From assembly GCF_001274775.1 (NCBI RefSeq), contig NZ_LGUE01000004.1, positions 294,163-358,162 of the forward strand: 64,000 nucleotides of DNA, written 5' to 3'. This stretch comes from Rossellomorea marisflavi (GTDB taxonomy: Bacteria > Bacillota > Bacilli > Bacillales > Bacillaceae_B). The position numbers were made by a program, and so were the translations under genes. Below are positions 33,205-41,856 of the stretch, in pieces. Positions within the stretch are counted from its first letter, which is position 1, and the number at the start of each line of letters is the position of its first letter. A model generated the notes under the pieces. It did no database searches and was not told where the DNA came from. It saw only the letters and a program-made list of their open reading frames with translations.

Positions 33205-33888
33205 TTACCGTTTCTTCTCTAAAAATGCACGCAAAATCTCATTATATACTTTAGGACAGTCCATATTGGCAATATGGCTGCCACCCGGGATGAGCCCCGC
33301 CTCGATGGCCGGGTTGGCCTTCTTCATGAATGCGACGGCATCGACTTCGTGGGGATCGATGCTTCCGTTCAGGATGAGGGCCGGTACCGACAGAGCGGCA
33401 AGGTCAGCGGCGCTCACAGAAGGATAGTCGTAGGTCATCCGGTCGAGGACGACCTTCCGGATCTTCTTCCACTTTTCGCCGTGCAGGTTGTTGAAATGTG
33501 CTGCCACTTCCGGCTCGTGATCTTCAATGCTGAGGAAATGGCGGTACTGCTCTTCCATGATGCCTTTCAGCTCATCAGGGATGAATGGTGAATAGCCGGT
33601 GAGGACGATCCCCTTCATCCGTTCCGGTGTGCGGAGGGCGAGATGGATGGCCAGGGTTGCCCCGAGTGACAAACCGACCACATAGCCTTTTCCGTGCTGT
33701 TCAATCTGTTGTTCAACAAAGCGGATGGCGCCTTCTATGTAATCTCCTTGAAGCTCTACGGTTGAATTCCCGTGCCCGGGAAGATCCAGTGCAATGACGT
33801 CATAGTCGTCTTTGAACGCTTCGATCTGGTGGGAGAAATGAGCTTGCCCCGTTCCCATGAAGCCGTGAATCAGATAGAGTTTTTCCAT
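33205..33888 (-). CDS. Alpha/beta hydrolase (MenH-like)
   Basis: The 227-residue protein starts KLYLIHGFMGTGQ (oxyanion HG), has ALDLPGHGNS, the nucleophile elbow GLSLGATLAI (about residue 73), an acid NGSIDPHE and the final histidine GGSHIANMD. It resembles MenH/YcjY-like hydrolases, but its neighbours are not menaquinone genes, so the substrate is open. It is last in the operon, 19 bp after the 2'-5' ligase-like gene, and is followed by a terminator. Confidence 0.75.
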   Translation of the reverse strand: MEKLYLIHGFMGTGQAHFSHQIEAFKDDYDVIALDLPGHGNSTVELQGDYIEGAIRFVEQQIEQHGKGYVVGLSLGATLAIHLALRTPERMKGIVLTGYSPFIPDELKGIMEEQYRHFLSIEDHEPEVAAHFNNLHGEKWKKIRKVVLDRMTYDYPSVSAADLAALSVPALILNGSIDPHEVDAVAFMKKANPAIEAGLIPGGSHIANMDCPKVYNEILRAFLEKKR

Positions 33889-33907
33889 GACTGTTCTCCT
33901 TTTTTTA

Positions 33908-34462
33908 TCAGACTGTGCGTAATGGCAGGTCGATGAGCGGTTCGTATTGCTTTTTCTCAGTATTCAATTCGTACACCCGAATGGAGGTGACACCAAAACG
34001 CGGGTACGGGACGAGTTCCCTTCTGGCCTGGTGTTCCATGACACCAAGATCCGTTTTTCCCACCCCGTCCCGGATGGATGAAGGATACAGCTCTTTTCCC
34101 AGTGTCAAATGCGGCACGAATGCCTCCAGTTCAAAGTACTGCCGGATCTCTTCTGGTGAAGGAGAGACAGCCTGGACGACCTCACGATGAAGATCAAAGA
34201 GATCAGGGGAATGGACAGTAAGATACAGGATGGTCCCCCCGAAATAAGCCGGTTCCCCAAGACTCAGGGAAAACGGGCGGAAGCGTGAAGCCACACCCTT
34301 CACTTCATCCAGCCACTTCCGGTCAGGCGATAGTCCCCCTTGGGCTTTCAGGGTGATGTGGGGCTCCACCCCTACGTTTCCCATCCACCTGTTCTGAAAC
34401 TGTTGAACCCTTTCCAGGTACTCTTCTGGGGGTACGATGCCGATAAAGTATTCCTTTTTCAC
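33908..34462 (-). CDS. 2'-5' RNA ligase family protein
   Basis: The 184-residue protein has the two HxT motifs of the 2H phosphoesterase superfamily: EPHITLKAQ (about residue 34) and VPHLTLGKEL (about residue 118). Bacterial members act on 2',3' cyclic phosphates or related RNA ends. GTG 34462 is taken as start because AAGGAGG is 8 bp upstream; a GTG 7 codons earlier overlaps that site. It follows the serine hydrolase gene by 24 bp. Confidence 0.75.
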   Translation of the reverse strand: MKKEYFIGIVPPEEYLERVQQFQNRWMGNVGVEPHITLKAQGGLSPDRKWLDEVKGVASRFRPFSLSLGEPAYFGGTILYLTVHSPDLFDLHREVVQAVSPSPEEIRQYFELEAFVPHLTLGKELYPSSIRDGVGKTDLGVMEHQARRELVPYPRFGVTSIRVYELNTEKKQYEPLIDLPLRTV

Positions 34463-34486
34463 TGGCTTTCCCTCCTTTTCCACGCG

Positions 34487-35497
34487 TTATGTTGTGAGAA
34501 GACGGTACACATCGCCGATCAGCCCCTTCATCTGATGGATGCCTGTATTGCCGTTGGTCATGATGACCCATGCTTTTCCCTCCAATGGCTCGGCGACCAT
34601 CATGGATTGAAACCCTTCTCCCCAACCGAGGGAAGAGATCTCGGTGGAGCTTCCTCCTCCATCCAGGAACACGCCAAGTCCGGCCCAGGATGCGGCCCCT
34701 TGCGGAGAAACCATGTCCATCGCATACTCTTTGGAAAATAAGATCCCCTCTCCGTTTAAAGAATGGAAGAGCTCCTTCACGAGTTTCATCAAGTCGGAAG
34801 GCGTGCTCCATAGGCCCGCAGCAGCTGCATACGGATAATGGGGGATCCGGTCCTTCATCACGGAGCCATCGGGCTCGTGTCCAGAGGTCATGGGAAAAGT
34901 CGGCTCGTACATGCTTCGCTTCATTCCCAGTGGACGGAAGAGATGCTCGTCGATTGCCGACTCGAACGGGGTATCCAGTACGTCTTCCACCACCTGTTGA
35001 ACGATGCAATAGCCGGCATCAGAATAAGTGAACTCCTGGTTTGGCGGCTTGACTGCCTCGATGCGTGCGGGGCATGCAGGCGTTTCTCCATTAAGGATCT
35101 TCGCCATATCAGGGCGGCCTGGATGAATGCCAAAGCTCCCCTCCGGATCCTCGATGCCACCTTGATGACTGAGGAGGTGGCGAAGGGTGACGTGGCCATC
35201 ACCACTCTTGAGCGACCAGGACCTCAGGTAGTCTTGAACGGGATGATCCAGTGAGAGCAATCCTTGGTGGCATAGCTTCAGTACCAGCATGGAGGTCGCG
35301 AATTTGGAAATCGAGCAGGCGTGGAAAAGGGTATCTTCCGTTACGTTCCCTTTGCCTCTTTGAGCCTGGCCGAGGGAGAGAGTGGAAGTGGTTTGGTTGT
35401 CCAATATGGCGAGACCGATTCCAGGTACTCGTGTGTTCAGCAATAATTCATTGAGTTTATACGTCAAGGACTCTTTTCTGTTACTCAAAGCCACCAC
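34487..35497 (-). CDS. Serine hydrolase (class C beta-lactamase/PBP-like)
   Basis: The 336-residue protein has the penicillin-binding fold motifs: nucleophile SISK (SxxK, about residue 62), YSDAGY in the YxN position (about 163) and a C-terminal sheet WGEGFQSMMV in place of HTG. No signal peptide is visible. It probably acts as an esterase or D-amino peptidase. Its GTG start lies inside the end of the Nif3 gene (13-bp overlap); two tandem GTG codons are possible starts behind CAGGAG. Confidence 0.75.
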   Translation of the reverse strand: MVALSNRKESLTYKLNELLLNTRVPGIGLAILDNQTTSTLSLGQAQRGKGNVTEDTLFHACSISKFATSMLVLKLCHQGLLSLDHPVQDYLRSWSLKSGDGHVTLRHLLSHQGGIEDPEGSFGIHPGRPDMAKILNGETPACPARIEAVKPPNQEFTYSDAGYCIVQQVVEDVLDTPFESAIDEHLFRPLGMKRSMYEPTFPMTSGHEPDGSVMKDRIPHYPYAAAAGLWSTPSDLMKLVKELFHSLNGEGILFSKEYAMDMVSPQGAASWAGLGVFLDGGGSSTEISSLGWGEGFQSMMVAEPLEGKAWVIMTNGNTGIHQMKGLIGDVYRLLTT

Positions 35498-36399
35498 TTC
35501 TCCTGCGGCAACAGGGTAGTGTTCAATCCCATATTTTGTTCAAACCAGTCTTTCATCAATGTTTTCTTCACGAGGTATTCAGAAGCAGCATGGGAAACAC
35601 CGATGAGGGACATCCCGGTACCAGAGGCGTATGCCATCATCTTTGAGAATCTTTCACGGCCGTACTCACTGTCGATATGGCAGTGGATTTCTCCCGTGAT
35701 GTATGCCTGGGCCCCTTTTTTCTCGGCTTCTTCCATCCACTCCACCTTGTCTCCACAGCCTGCTACGACGGCAATTTTACGAATCTTCTCAAGGCTCGGT
35801 CCTTCGCAGTCTACATAAGGAATGGAGAAAACCGATTGAAGGGTTTCCTTCAGTTCCGGGGAATTTATTTCCTCTATTTCCCCGATAAGGATCAGATGCT
35901 CACCACGATCATTGGCAAGAAATCCGTCTGTAACCGTCATACCCAGTGCAGCTGCCATGGCAGCGCTTGTTCCCAACGACGGGTGATAGTCCAAAGGGAT
36001 ATGACATGTATAAACGGATAATTGCTTTTCTTTCAGCTGTTCTATTAAGCCCGGCTGAATGGGGACGAACCCTCTCCTCCATTCCCCTTGCGGATCTCCG
36101 CATTCCATGAGGAGAGGATGGTGCATGAAAAGAAGATCTCCCGGTTTCCCTTCCTTGATGAAGCGCTCGAGCACATGGTCTGTTGGAAATACAGCGAGGA
36201 ACACTTGCTCAACTTCACTGGCCCCACGGATCATCAGTCCGTTAAAGTACGAAGTAAACTCTTCTTCAAACGCCGCTTCCCAATCAAATGAAACCGATTC
36301 ATACGCAGCGGGCAGGAATCTTTTAAAGGCGGGGTCGGCCCCATATGCCTTGACCTCAAACTCCTGATTCAACTTTTTCACCAATTCTTCCAGTCTCAT
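35485..36399 (-). CDS. Nif3-like dinuclear metal centre protein
   Basis: The 304-residue protein shows Nif3/YqfO-type metal motifs: LLFMHHPLL (two histidines, about residue 91), YTCHIPLDYH, GEIHCHI and the C-terminal SHAASEY. Such proteins assemble as toroidal hexamers; their function is debated (GTP cyclohydrolase type 2 name). It is not the core yqfO, since the usual CsrR/sigA neighbourhood is absent; a paralog is likely. It lies within a minus-strand operon, overlapping the downstream serine hydrolase gene. Confidence 0.75.
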   Translation of the reverse strand: MRLEELVKKLNQEFEVKAYGADPAFKRFLPAAYESVSFDWEAAFEEEFTSYFNGLMIRGASEVEQVFLAVFPTDHVLERFIKEGKPGDLLFMHHPLLMECGDPQGEWRRGFVPIQPGLIEQLKEKQLSVYTCHIPLDYHPSLGTSAAMAAALGMTVTDGFLANDRGEHLILIGEIEEINSPELKETLQSVFSIPYVDCEGPSLEKIRKIAVVAGCGDKVEWMEEAEKKGAQAYITGEIHCHIDSEYGRERFSKMMAYASGTGMSLIGVSHAASEYLVKKTLMKDWFEQNMGLNTTLLPQEKWWL

Positions 36400-36400
36400 A

Positions 36401-37352
36401 TCAGCACTCTCCCTTTCTCAACCCTCTCATCACTTCATCCCCAAAACCCCGGATATCGGCCAGGTAGTCATATCCCTCATACAAACTATTAAACAATCGA
36501 ACCGCAACGGCCCGGTACTCCGGGATGACGAGACACGCGCAGCCAGAGGCACCGAAGATCTGGAAGGAGCCGTCCGGCAGGGTTTCGCCCAGTTCGTTTT
36601 GCGGGTGACGGCTCTGTCCTTCTTTCAACCACCAAAAATAGCCAAAGGACGGTTGCCCGGACCGATGGACGGGGGTGGTTACCTCCCGGATCACGTTTTC
36701 GGGGATGATCCGTTTTCCCTCCTTCATGCCACCCATCACATGGAGGGCCCCCCATTCGGCGAGTTCCCTCGCATTCACAAATAGATTGCGGTCCGTCCCG
36801 TCGTCGGCACCCAATCGGATCGTCGGATATCCGAGGGAAGACACGTCACAGACAAGATGTTCTGCCGCTTCCCCCATCCAGTCTGTATGGGACCACATCC
36901 CATGGGGTCGATGAGCCGTTCATGAAGGATCTCCCGGATGGTTTGACCCGTTGCTTTCTGTATGATGGCGGCCACGAGATCAGTCCGTTTCCCTTCCAGT
37001 ACGGTGCCCGGCGGAGCCACCGCTTCTGCCTTTCCGTCCGTCCACTTCAATCCTGTGCTCCTCGTAAGCAGATGTTGAAAGGTTGCCTCACCCGGGATTC
37101 CGGGCAGATAGTCATTCAGGGGATCGTGGAGATGGCGGCGGCAAGGGCGATATAGGTCACGCGGACGGAATAGACGTTGAAACGCGAAGAAGCATCGATG
37201 CTCCTCGCCCCTGTCCGGTCATGATGGAAACCGTCGTACCATTCCTCGACGACCCGGTTATCCTTCATGACCACAAGGGCTGCACCTGATGCTTTCATCG
37301 TACTCTTCATTGTTTTCATATGGGACCTCAGCCCATGAAATGGATCACTCAT
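36401..37352 (-). pseudogene. Degraded serine hydrolase gene (two frameshifts)
   Basis: Three frames together encode a penicillin-binding-protein-like serine hydrolase. Frame one (from 37352) gives the N-terminus up to FNVYSVRV near the active site. It breaks near 37125, where loss of one base shifts the frame to HDPLNDYLPGIPGE, GLKWTDGK, VAAIIQKATGQ and LIDPMG. A two-base insertion near 36895 then shifts to WSHTDWMGEAAEH, LFVNARELAEWG and SFGYFWWLKEG. The SxxK lysine also reads as valine. Two separate frameshifts plus a lost catalytic residue argue for true decay, not one sequencing error. Confidence 0.8.
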
Positions 37353-37364
37353 CCCGCTGCCTCC

Positions 37365-37832
37365 TCAGCTCACTTCCGGCTTCAATCCTGCATAGAGATC
37401 CACCGGGTAAAGCTCGTCATTCTTCATGTGGTCGATGATGTTCCGCAGGATTGAGGGTTCCCTGAGATCTGCATCGTCCATCGTCTCGAGCTCTGCAAGG
37501 GTCACCCATTTCCCGTCCTGGACCTCCCCTTCTGCCGGGCGGAAGCTTCCCCCGGTCACCACGCCGTTGAAATGGAACAGGACGATGCGGCTGCCTGTAT
37601 CACTGATGAATGGATAGACGCCTGTCGTGGAAGTGAGCCGGACGGAGTAACCCGTCTCTTCCTTCACTTCCCTCCAGGCAGCGTCGGCAATATCTTCCCC
37701 TGCTTCGATCCGGCCTCCGGGGAAATTCCACTTGCCCCTGACCCCTGGCTTATTTTCTTGGATCAGAAACACCTGATCCCCCTGAATGAGGGTAACATTG
37801 ACGACTGCGATTGTATGTTGCACGATGTTCAT
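37365..37832 (-). CDS. Nudix hydrolase
   Basis: The 155-residue protein has the Nudix box GGRIEAGEDIADAAWREV then KEETGY (about residues 39-61), after a short N-terminal strand VVNVTLIQGDQVFLIQE. It would hydrolyse a nucleoside diphosphate derivative. It starts 12 bp after the stop of the second DnaN gene, and the pseudogene follows 12 bp downstream, so it is mid-operon. Confidence 0.8.
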   Translation of the reverse strand: MNIVQHTIAVVNVTLIQGDQVFLIQENKPGVRGKWNFPGGRIEAGEDIADAAWREVKEETGYSVRLTSTTGVYPFISDTGSRIVLFHFNGVVTGGSFRPAEGEVQDGKWVTLAELETMDDADLREPSILRNIIDHMKNDELYPVDLYAGLKPEVS

Positions 37833-37844
37833 GTTGTCTCCATC

Positions 37845-38963
37845 CTAGTAGGCCCTGACCGGTGAAATAAGCTGAAGGTGGGTGGCATTGCCTTCAGGGC
37901 GAATCACCACGGGCTTCATGATGCCCCCGAATTGCAGGGTCACGGTCTCTTCCTTCACCGATCTCAGCGCTTCCATCAAATACTTCCCGTCGAGGGTCAT
38001 CTTCATTTCCTCTGTGCCTTCGATCTCCATGATCCTTTGGGATTCTTCGATATTCCCAAGCTGTGTGGCGGCAGAAGAAAGCTTCATCCTTCCGTCGTGA
38101 ATGGTGATGTATACATTATGGTTCTTCCATTCCCCGGCAAACAGGCACGCACGGTCGACGCCTTTCAACAGCTGCTTCGTCTCCATCTTCACGAGCGTCT
38201 CACTGCCTTCCGGAATGAGACCCGATACGTTGGGATACTTCCCATCGATCAGGCGGGAATAGAGGCTGGTTTCACCGAGGCGGCAGTGGATATGATGCTC
38301 GTTCATGGCCACCTCCACTGCGTCTGTCTTGCCGTCCCACAGCTTGATGAGCTCCCCGATCGCCTGATACGGGACGATGCATGACCGGTCGATATGTTGA
38401 TCGATCATCGTTTCACGGTAGGCGAGGCGATGTGAATCGGTGGCTACCGATTTCAGCCGCCCCTCCCCCATGGAAATATGTACACCGGTCAGGACCGGTT
38501 TTGCTTCACTTTTCGAAACGGCAAATACGGTCTGCTTCAGCATTTCCATCCACCGCGAGGCATCAAGCTGAAGCGTTTCGCTCTCTTCCATGACGGGAAG
38601 CTTCGGATAGTCATCGGAAGGGGAGCCCTTCAGCTTCGTCTTGATCTCCCCGCACCGGATATCGGCCGTCGTGTCGTCGATCAACTGGAGGTGGATCGGA
38701 CCCGAGAGCTTCTTGACGATCTCAGCCAAATACCTGGCAGGAAGGACAATCGCTCCCGGCTGCTCAACGTCGAGCCTCCCCGCTTCAGCAGGCAGCTCCC
38801 TCGTGATAATCAGGTCGGAATCGCTGCCGACAAGCGTTAGCCCTTCATCCGTCGCTACAAGATGCACACCCGTCAGTACCGGCATCGGCGTTCTCGTCGA
38901 AACCGCCCTCACCACATCTCCCAACGCCTGGTGGAACACCTCACTCATAATCGTGATCTTCAC
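37845..38963 (-). CDS. DNA polymerase III beta subunit paralog (sliding clamp, DnaN2)
   Basis: The 372-residue protein is a full-length bacterial beta clamp: three repeated domains, SEAKPVLTGVHISM, the strongly conserved VATDSHRLAYRE, SRLIDGKYPNVSGLIPE and a C-terminus LISPVRAY close to the usual ILPVRTY. It would form a ring that tethers DNA polymerase. There is no dnaA, recF or gyrB nearby, so it is probably an accessory copy rather than the main dnaN. GTG 38963 has the best spacing from GAGGGGG. It leads an operon with Nudix and hydrolase genes. Confidence 0.8.
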   Translation of the reverse strand: MKITIMSEVFHQALGDVVRAVSTRTPMPVLTGVHLVATDEGLTLVGSDSDLIITRELPAEAGRLDVEQPGAIVLPARYLAEIVKKLSGPIHLQLIDDTTADIRCGEIKTKLKGSPSDDYPKLPVMEESETLQLDASRWMEMLKQTVFAVSKSEAKPVLTGVHISMGEGRLKSVATDSHRLAYRETMIDQHIDRSCIVPYQAIGELIKLWDGKTDAVEVAMNEHHIHCRLGETSLYSRLIDGKYPNVSGLIPEGSETLVKMETKQLLKGVDRACLFAGEWKNHNVYITIHDGRMKLSSAATQLGNIEESQRIMEIEGTEEMKMTLDGKYLMEALRSVKEETVTLQFGGIMKPVVIRPEGNATHLQLISPVRAY

Positions 38964-39089
38964 CACATTTCCCCCTCGGAACTTTTCTATTATTCTTACA
39001 ATTACGCACAAACATTTCCCTACCCGAACTAGTTTACCAGAAAACGAAGGGGGATATGGATAAATATTACTAGAATCTGCATGTATTTT

Positions 39090-39287
39090 TTATACAGGGG
39101 CCTGTTTCATGAGCGTTTCGATCTTATCTTTCATGCCACCATTGCTTGTATAAAGCAGATAGGTTTCGCTCCTGGTCTTGATTACCACCCGGTCGGTGTG
39201 GCCGTATGGGAATCCGAGTCTGATGGCCCGCTTTTCTTCCCCTGCATAGGTTTTGTCCTCTGACACGGGTGAATACAACACGTACAC
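39090..39287 (-). CDS. Hypothetical protein, possible remnant
   Basis: A 65-residue frame starts at a GTG with GGAAAGG directly upstream and reads as a plausible soluble peptide (RLGFPYGHTDRVVIKTRSETYLLYTS). A second frame just upstream looks equally protein-like (MDHLILVPTLWKG), which suggests a frameshifted remnant of a longer gene. I do not recognise it. Confidence 0.35.
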   Translation of the reverse strand: MYVLYSPVSEDKTYAGEEKRAIRLGFPYGHTDRVVIKTRSETYLLYTSNGGMKDKIETLMKQAPV

Positions 39288-39450
39288 CTTTCCAAAGTGT
39301 CGGGACCAAGATTAGGTGGTCCATTTCCATCCAATCTGTATTAGATGGCACATACAAAATGCCACATTCTGCAAGTCAATATATTACAAGATGATCACCT
39401 CCTTATCATGGTACACTTAGCTTCAACATGAAATAGAGGAGGTGTGCTCC

Positions 39451-40272
39451 ATGAATCAGGAAGAGAGGACGGTCCGATTCGATCATACCCTGCAAGTTGA
39501 AGCCTATCGTTTTGAAGGGATCATGCAAAAGTTCCCGAACCATTTCCATGAATATTACGTGATCGGTTTCATTGAGCACGGGAAAAGAAAATTAACATGT
39601 AAAAATAAGGATTACATCATCGGCACAGGCGATGTCATCTTTTTCAACCCGTTTGATACTCATGCATGTGAATCAATCAACAATGAAACACTTGATTATC
39701 GCTGCCTCAATATAAATGCTGACATTATGAAGAAAGTAGCGGAAGAAATCACTGGACAAGAGTTCCTCCCTTCTTTTACTTCACCTGTCGTTTATCAATG
39801 TGAGCATTCTTCCACTTTGCACAAGCTCCATCAAATGGTGATGGACGAACGGAGTGACCTCGAGAAGGAAGAAACATTTTACTTCCTTCTCGAGCAACTG
39901 ATTGAAGCGTATTCTCTCCCTCATGAACAGATGAAGGAGCAGAAAACTCCCACCCAAGCAGTTGAGCATCTTTGTACCTATTTGAAAACTCATTACTCCG
40001 AGAGTATCAAGCTGGATGATTTGGCGAAGATCGTCAAATTGAATAAATATTCTTTACTTCGTTCGTTTACCCGAACGTTAGGGATAACCCCTTATCGCTA
40101 CCTTCAAACAATCCGAATCAATGAGGCCAAAAAACGACTTGAGAGAGGGTTAAAACCCATTGATGCAGCACTTGATTCAGGTTTTATCGACCAGAGTCAT
40201 TTCAGTCATTTTTTTAAAGAGTTCATCGGATTGACACCAGGACAATATCAAAAAATCTTTGATAAGTCATGA
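39451..40272 (+). CDS. AraC family transcriptional regulator
   Basis: The 273-residue regulator has an N-terminal cupin-like domain (HFHEYYVIGFIEHGKRKL, DVIFFNPFDTHA, about residues 30-75) and a C-terminal double helix-turn-helix (about 175-273) ending in GFIDQSHFSHFFKEFIGLTPGQYQ. ATG 39451 is 8 bp after GAGGAGG. It precedes the proline dehydrogenase gene by 30 bp on the same strand and probably regulates it; the inducer may be proline or a related amine. Confidence 0.85.
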   Translation: MNQEERTVRFDHTLQVEAYRFEGIMQKFPNHFHEYYVIGFIEHGKRKLTCKNKDYIIGTGDVIFFNPFDTHACESINNETLDYRCLNINADIMKKVAEEITGQEFLPSFTSPVVYQCEHSSTLHKLHQMVMDERSDLEKEETFYFLLEQLIEAYSLPHEQMKEQKTPTQAVEHLCTYLKTHYSESIKLDDLAKIVKLNKYSLLRSFTRTLGITPYRYLQTIRINEAKKRLERGLKPIDAALDSGFIDQSHFSHFFKEFIGLTPGQYQKIFDKS

Positions 40273-40302
40273 TTCATATAATAGATGGAAGGAAAGATTT
40301 TC

Positions 40303-41241
40303 ATGTATACAAGCGAGAAGCGCTTTTCCAATAGTCTAAAGTCGATTGCTAGGGATCAACATCTAAAAACCTATCTACAGAATTCTTCTGAATTATATCC
40401 TCTGCTTGCAAAGGGAGCTAAGAGATTTGTAGCGGGGGAACGCCGTGAAGACGGACTCGTTCGGGCAAAAGAATTCCATACTCAAGGACATGCAGTATCC
40501 CTTGAATACATCGGGGAAAATACTATCACTAAAGAAGAGTGCGTCAGATCCAAGGAGGAGTTCAAAGGGCTGATTACTGATTTGGGCAGGCTGGGAATGA
40601 AGGCGACCGTCTCTTTTGATCTATCCCATATCGGAATGATGGTATCAGATGATCTTGCATTCATCCATCTTGAAGAACTGGCAAGCGCAGCCGCTAAGAA
40701 CGGTATTTCGTTAATGATCAGTATGGAAGAATCCCAAAAAACAGATCGGATCCTCTCCCTTTATAAAAGAATTTCCAAAACTCATTCTAACGTAGGCATT
40801 ACACTACAAGTTCATTTAAATCGAACCTCTATTGATCTCGAAGATATCCTCTCCTTATCCGGTAACATTCGACTTGTGAAAGGAGCCTACCAAGAAGGAG
40901 AGGAACAATACATTCCGCGATCATCAGAGTTGAATAATCGATATATCCATTTTGTCACCACCTGTCTTGAACATGATCACCCTATATCGGTTGCCACTCA
41001 CGATGAAACCATCCTTACTGAATTAAAAAAGAAAGACCTACTACGTAACCCTCGGGTTGAAGTAGAAATGTTGGACGGAGTCAGACCAGACTTATTAAGG
41101 AGGTTACATGATGAGGATGTTAATACCAAGGTCTACGTCACCTATGGTAGTGAATGGTATTTATATGTTGTTCATCGGATTGCGGAATACCCACCCAATA
41201 TCTACACATTTATATCAGACGTGATTGAAGAGTCGATGTAA
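40303..41241 (+). CDS. Proline dehydrogenase family protein
   Basis: The 312-residue protein resembles the FAD-binding (beta/alpha)8 PutA/FadM proline dehydrogenase domain: VSLEYIGENT, ITLQVHLNRTSIDLED, RLVKGAYQEGEE, ISVATHDE and VEMLDGVRPDLLRRL with VYVTYGSEW near the end. It would oxidise proline or a similar imino acid to pyrroline-5-carboxylate, reducing quinone. The C-terminus has Y-Y-V-V-H-R in the substrate-binding region. ATG 40303 follows AAGGAAAG. The gene is downstream of an AraC regulator, and a terminator follows. Confidence 0.75.
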   Translation: MYTSEKRFSNSLKSIARDQHLKTYLQNSSELYPLLAKGAKRFVAGERREDGLVRAKEFHTQGHAVSLEYIGENTITKEECVRSKEEFKGLITDLGRLGMKATVSFDLSHIGMMVSDDLAFIHLEELASAAAKNGISLMISMEESQKTDRILSLYKRISKTHSNVGITLQVHLNRTSIDLEDILSLSGNIRLVKGAYQEGEEQYIPRSSELNNRYIHFVTTCLEHDHPISVATHDETILTELKKKDLLRNPRVEVEMLDGVRPDLLRRLHDEDVNTKVYVTYGSEWYLYVVHRIAEYPPNIYTFISDVIEESM

Positions 41242-41259
41242 CATCATCCTCCTACTAAT

Positions 41260-41295
41260 AAAGAAAGGGACCCTGGATCAGGGCCCTTTTCTTTA
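41260..41295. terminator. Terminator of the proline dehydrogenase gene
   Basis: AAGAAAGGG and CCCTTTTCTTT bracket an inner CCCTG/CAGGG stem. The right side is rich in T. The convergent Cys-rich gene ends inside it, so it may serve both. Confidence 0.75.
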
Positions 41296-41565
41296 TATTC
41301 CCGACCAGTATTCATCCACTTCCTGTTGCATCAACTCAAGCTTCGACACAACGGTGGACTTTGGAATCTGGTAGTTCTTATCGTATTTGCACATCCTGCA
41401 TGAACAGTTCAGTTTCCCCTTTGCCAGTTTCCCCGGGTGAACGATGAACGGATGGAGGATGGATTCCTTCTCATCTCTTCCCCATACATTGCGGACGACG
41501 TACAATTTTTGTTGTATGACGCGACGACGCTGGTGCCGTGTAGTGGCACGGTTTCGATTCTTCAT
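41293..41565 (-). CDS. Small basic CxCxxC protein
   Basis: The 90-residue protein is strongly basic at the N-terminus (KNRNRATTRHQRRRVIQQK) and has a cysteine cluster CSCRMC near residue 58 that resembles the CSCxMC motif of short basic proteins found widely in bacteria and phages. Nucleic-acid or ribosome binding is a reasonable inference, but no function is established. ATG 41565 follows GGGAGG by 11 bp. A structured leader of at least 100 nt precedes it, so its expression is probably controlled in the RNA. Confidence 0.6.
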   Translation of the reverse strand: MKNRNRATTRHQRRRVIQQKLYVVRNVWGRDEKESILHPFIVHPGKLAKGKLNCSCRMCKYDKNYQIPKSTVVSKLELMQQEVDEYWSGI

Positions 41566-41581
41566 GATTGAAGACCTCCCT

Positions 41582-41665
41582 TGAATGGAACCCGCCTGCA
41601 CGGGGTCTCAAGGTCTGTCCCCTACAGGCAGGTACTAAGGAAAGGCTTCGCTGCTTCAGTACCTG
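41582..41665 (-). promoter_or_regulatory. Structured leader of the Cys-rich protein gene
   Basis: Two stems lie just upstream of the ribosome binding site. Stem A pairs CCTGCCTGTAGGGG (41632-41619) with CCCCGTGCAGGCGGG (41605-41591), one bulge. Stem B pairs CAGGTACTGAAG with CTTAGTACCTG (41665-41654 and 41639-41629). They share the bases CCTG at 41632-41629, so the ends of the two stems exclude each other, as in switch-type leaders. No T run follows stem A. Confidence 0.5.
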
Positions 41666-41731
41666 ACATATTTTCTCACGTCCTTATCCCTATCAGTCTA
41701 TCATGTTTCAATTCGCAGGCTCAAATCCTAT

Positions 41732-41772
41732 GGACGGTCCATCTAAAAATAAATGGCGCACCGGAACCGTCC
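41732..41772. repeat. Nested inverted repeat before the pilin operon
   Basis: GGACGGT and ACCGTCC form the outer stem and CCAT and ATGG an inner stem around an A-rich loop. Orientation is ambiguous: it may belong to the leader of the Cys-rich gene or the 5' region of the pilin operon. Confidence 0.4.
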
Positions 41773-41856
41773 CCACGCGTCAAAAATAACCCAAAAGTCT
41801 GACGGTCTATGGTACTATATGAATAGAAAAATACGGAAACAAAGGATGGTCGAACC

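Noticed and set aside
41629..41665. GTCAGG and GAAGCAGC in the leader look like SRP RNA domain IV
   Set aside because: The conserved GGAA tetraloop and symmetric internal loop of SRP RNA are absent, and the segment lies in a gene leader.
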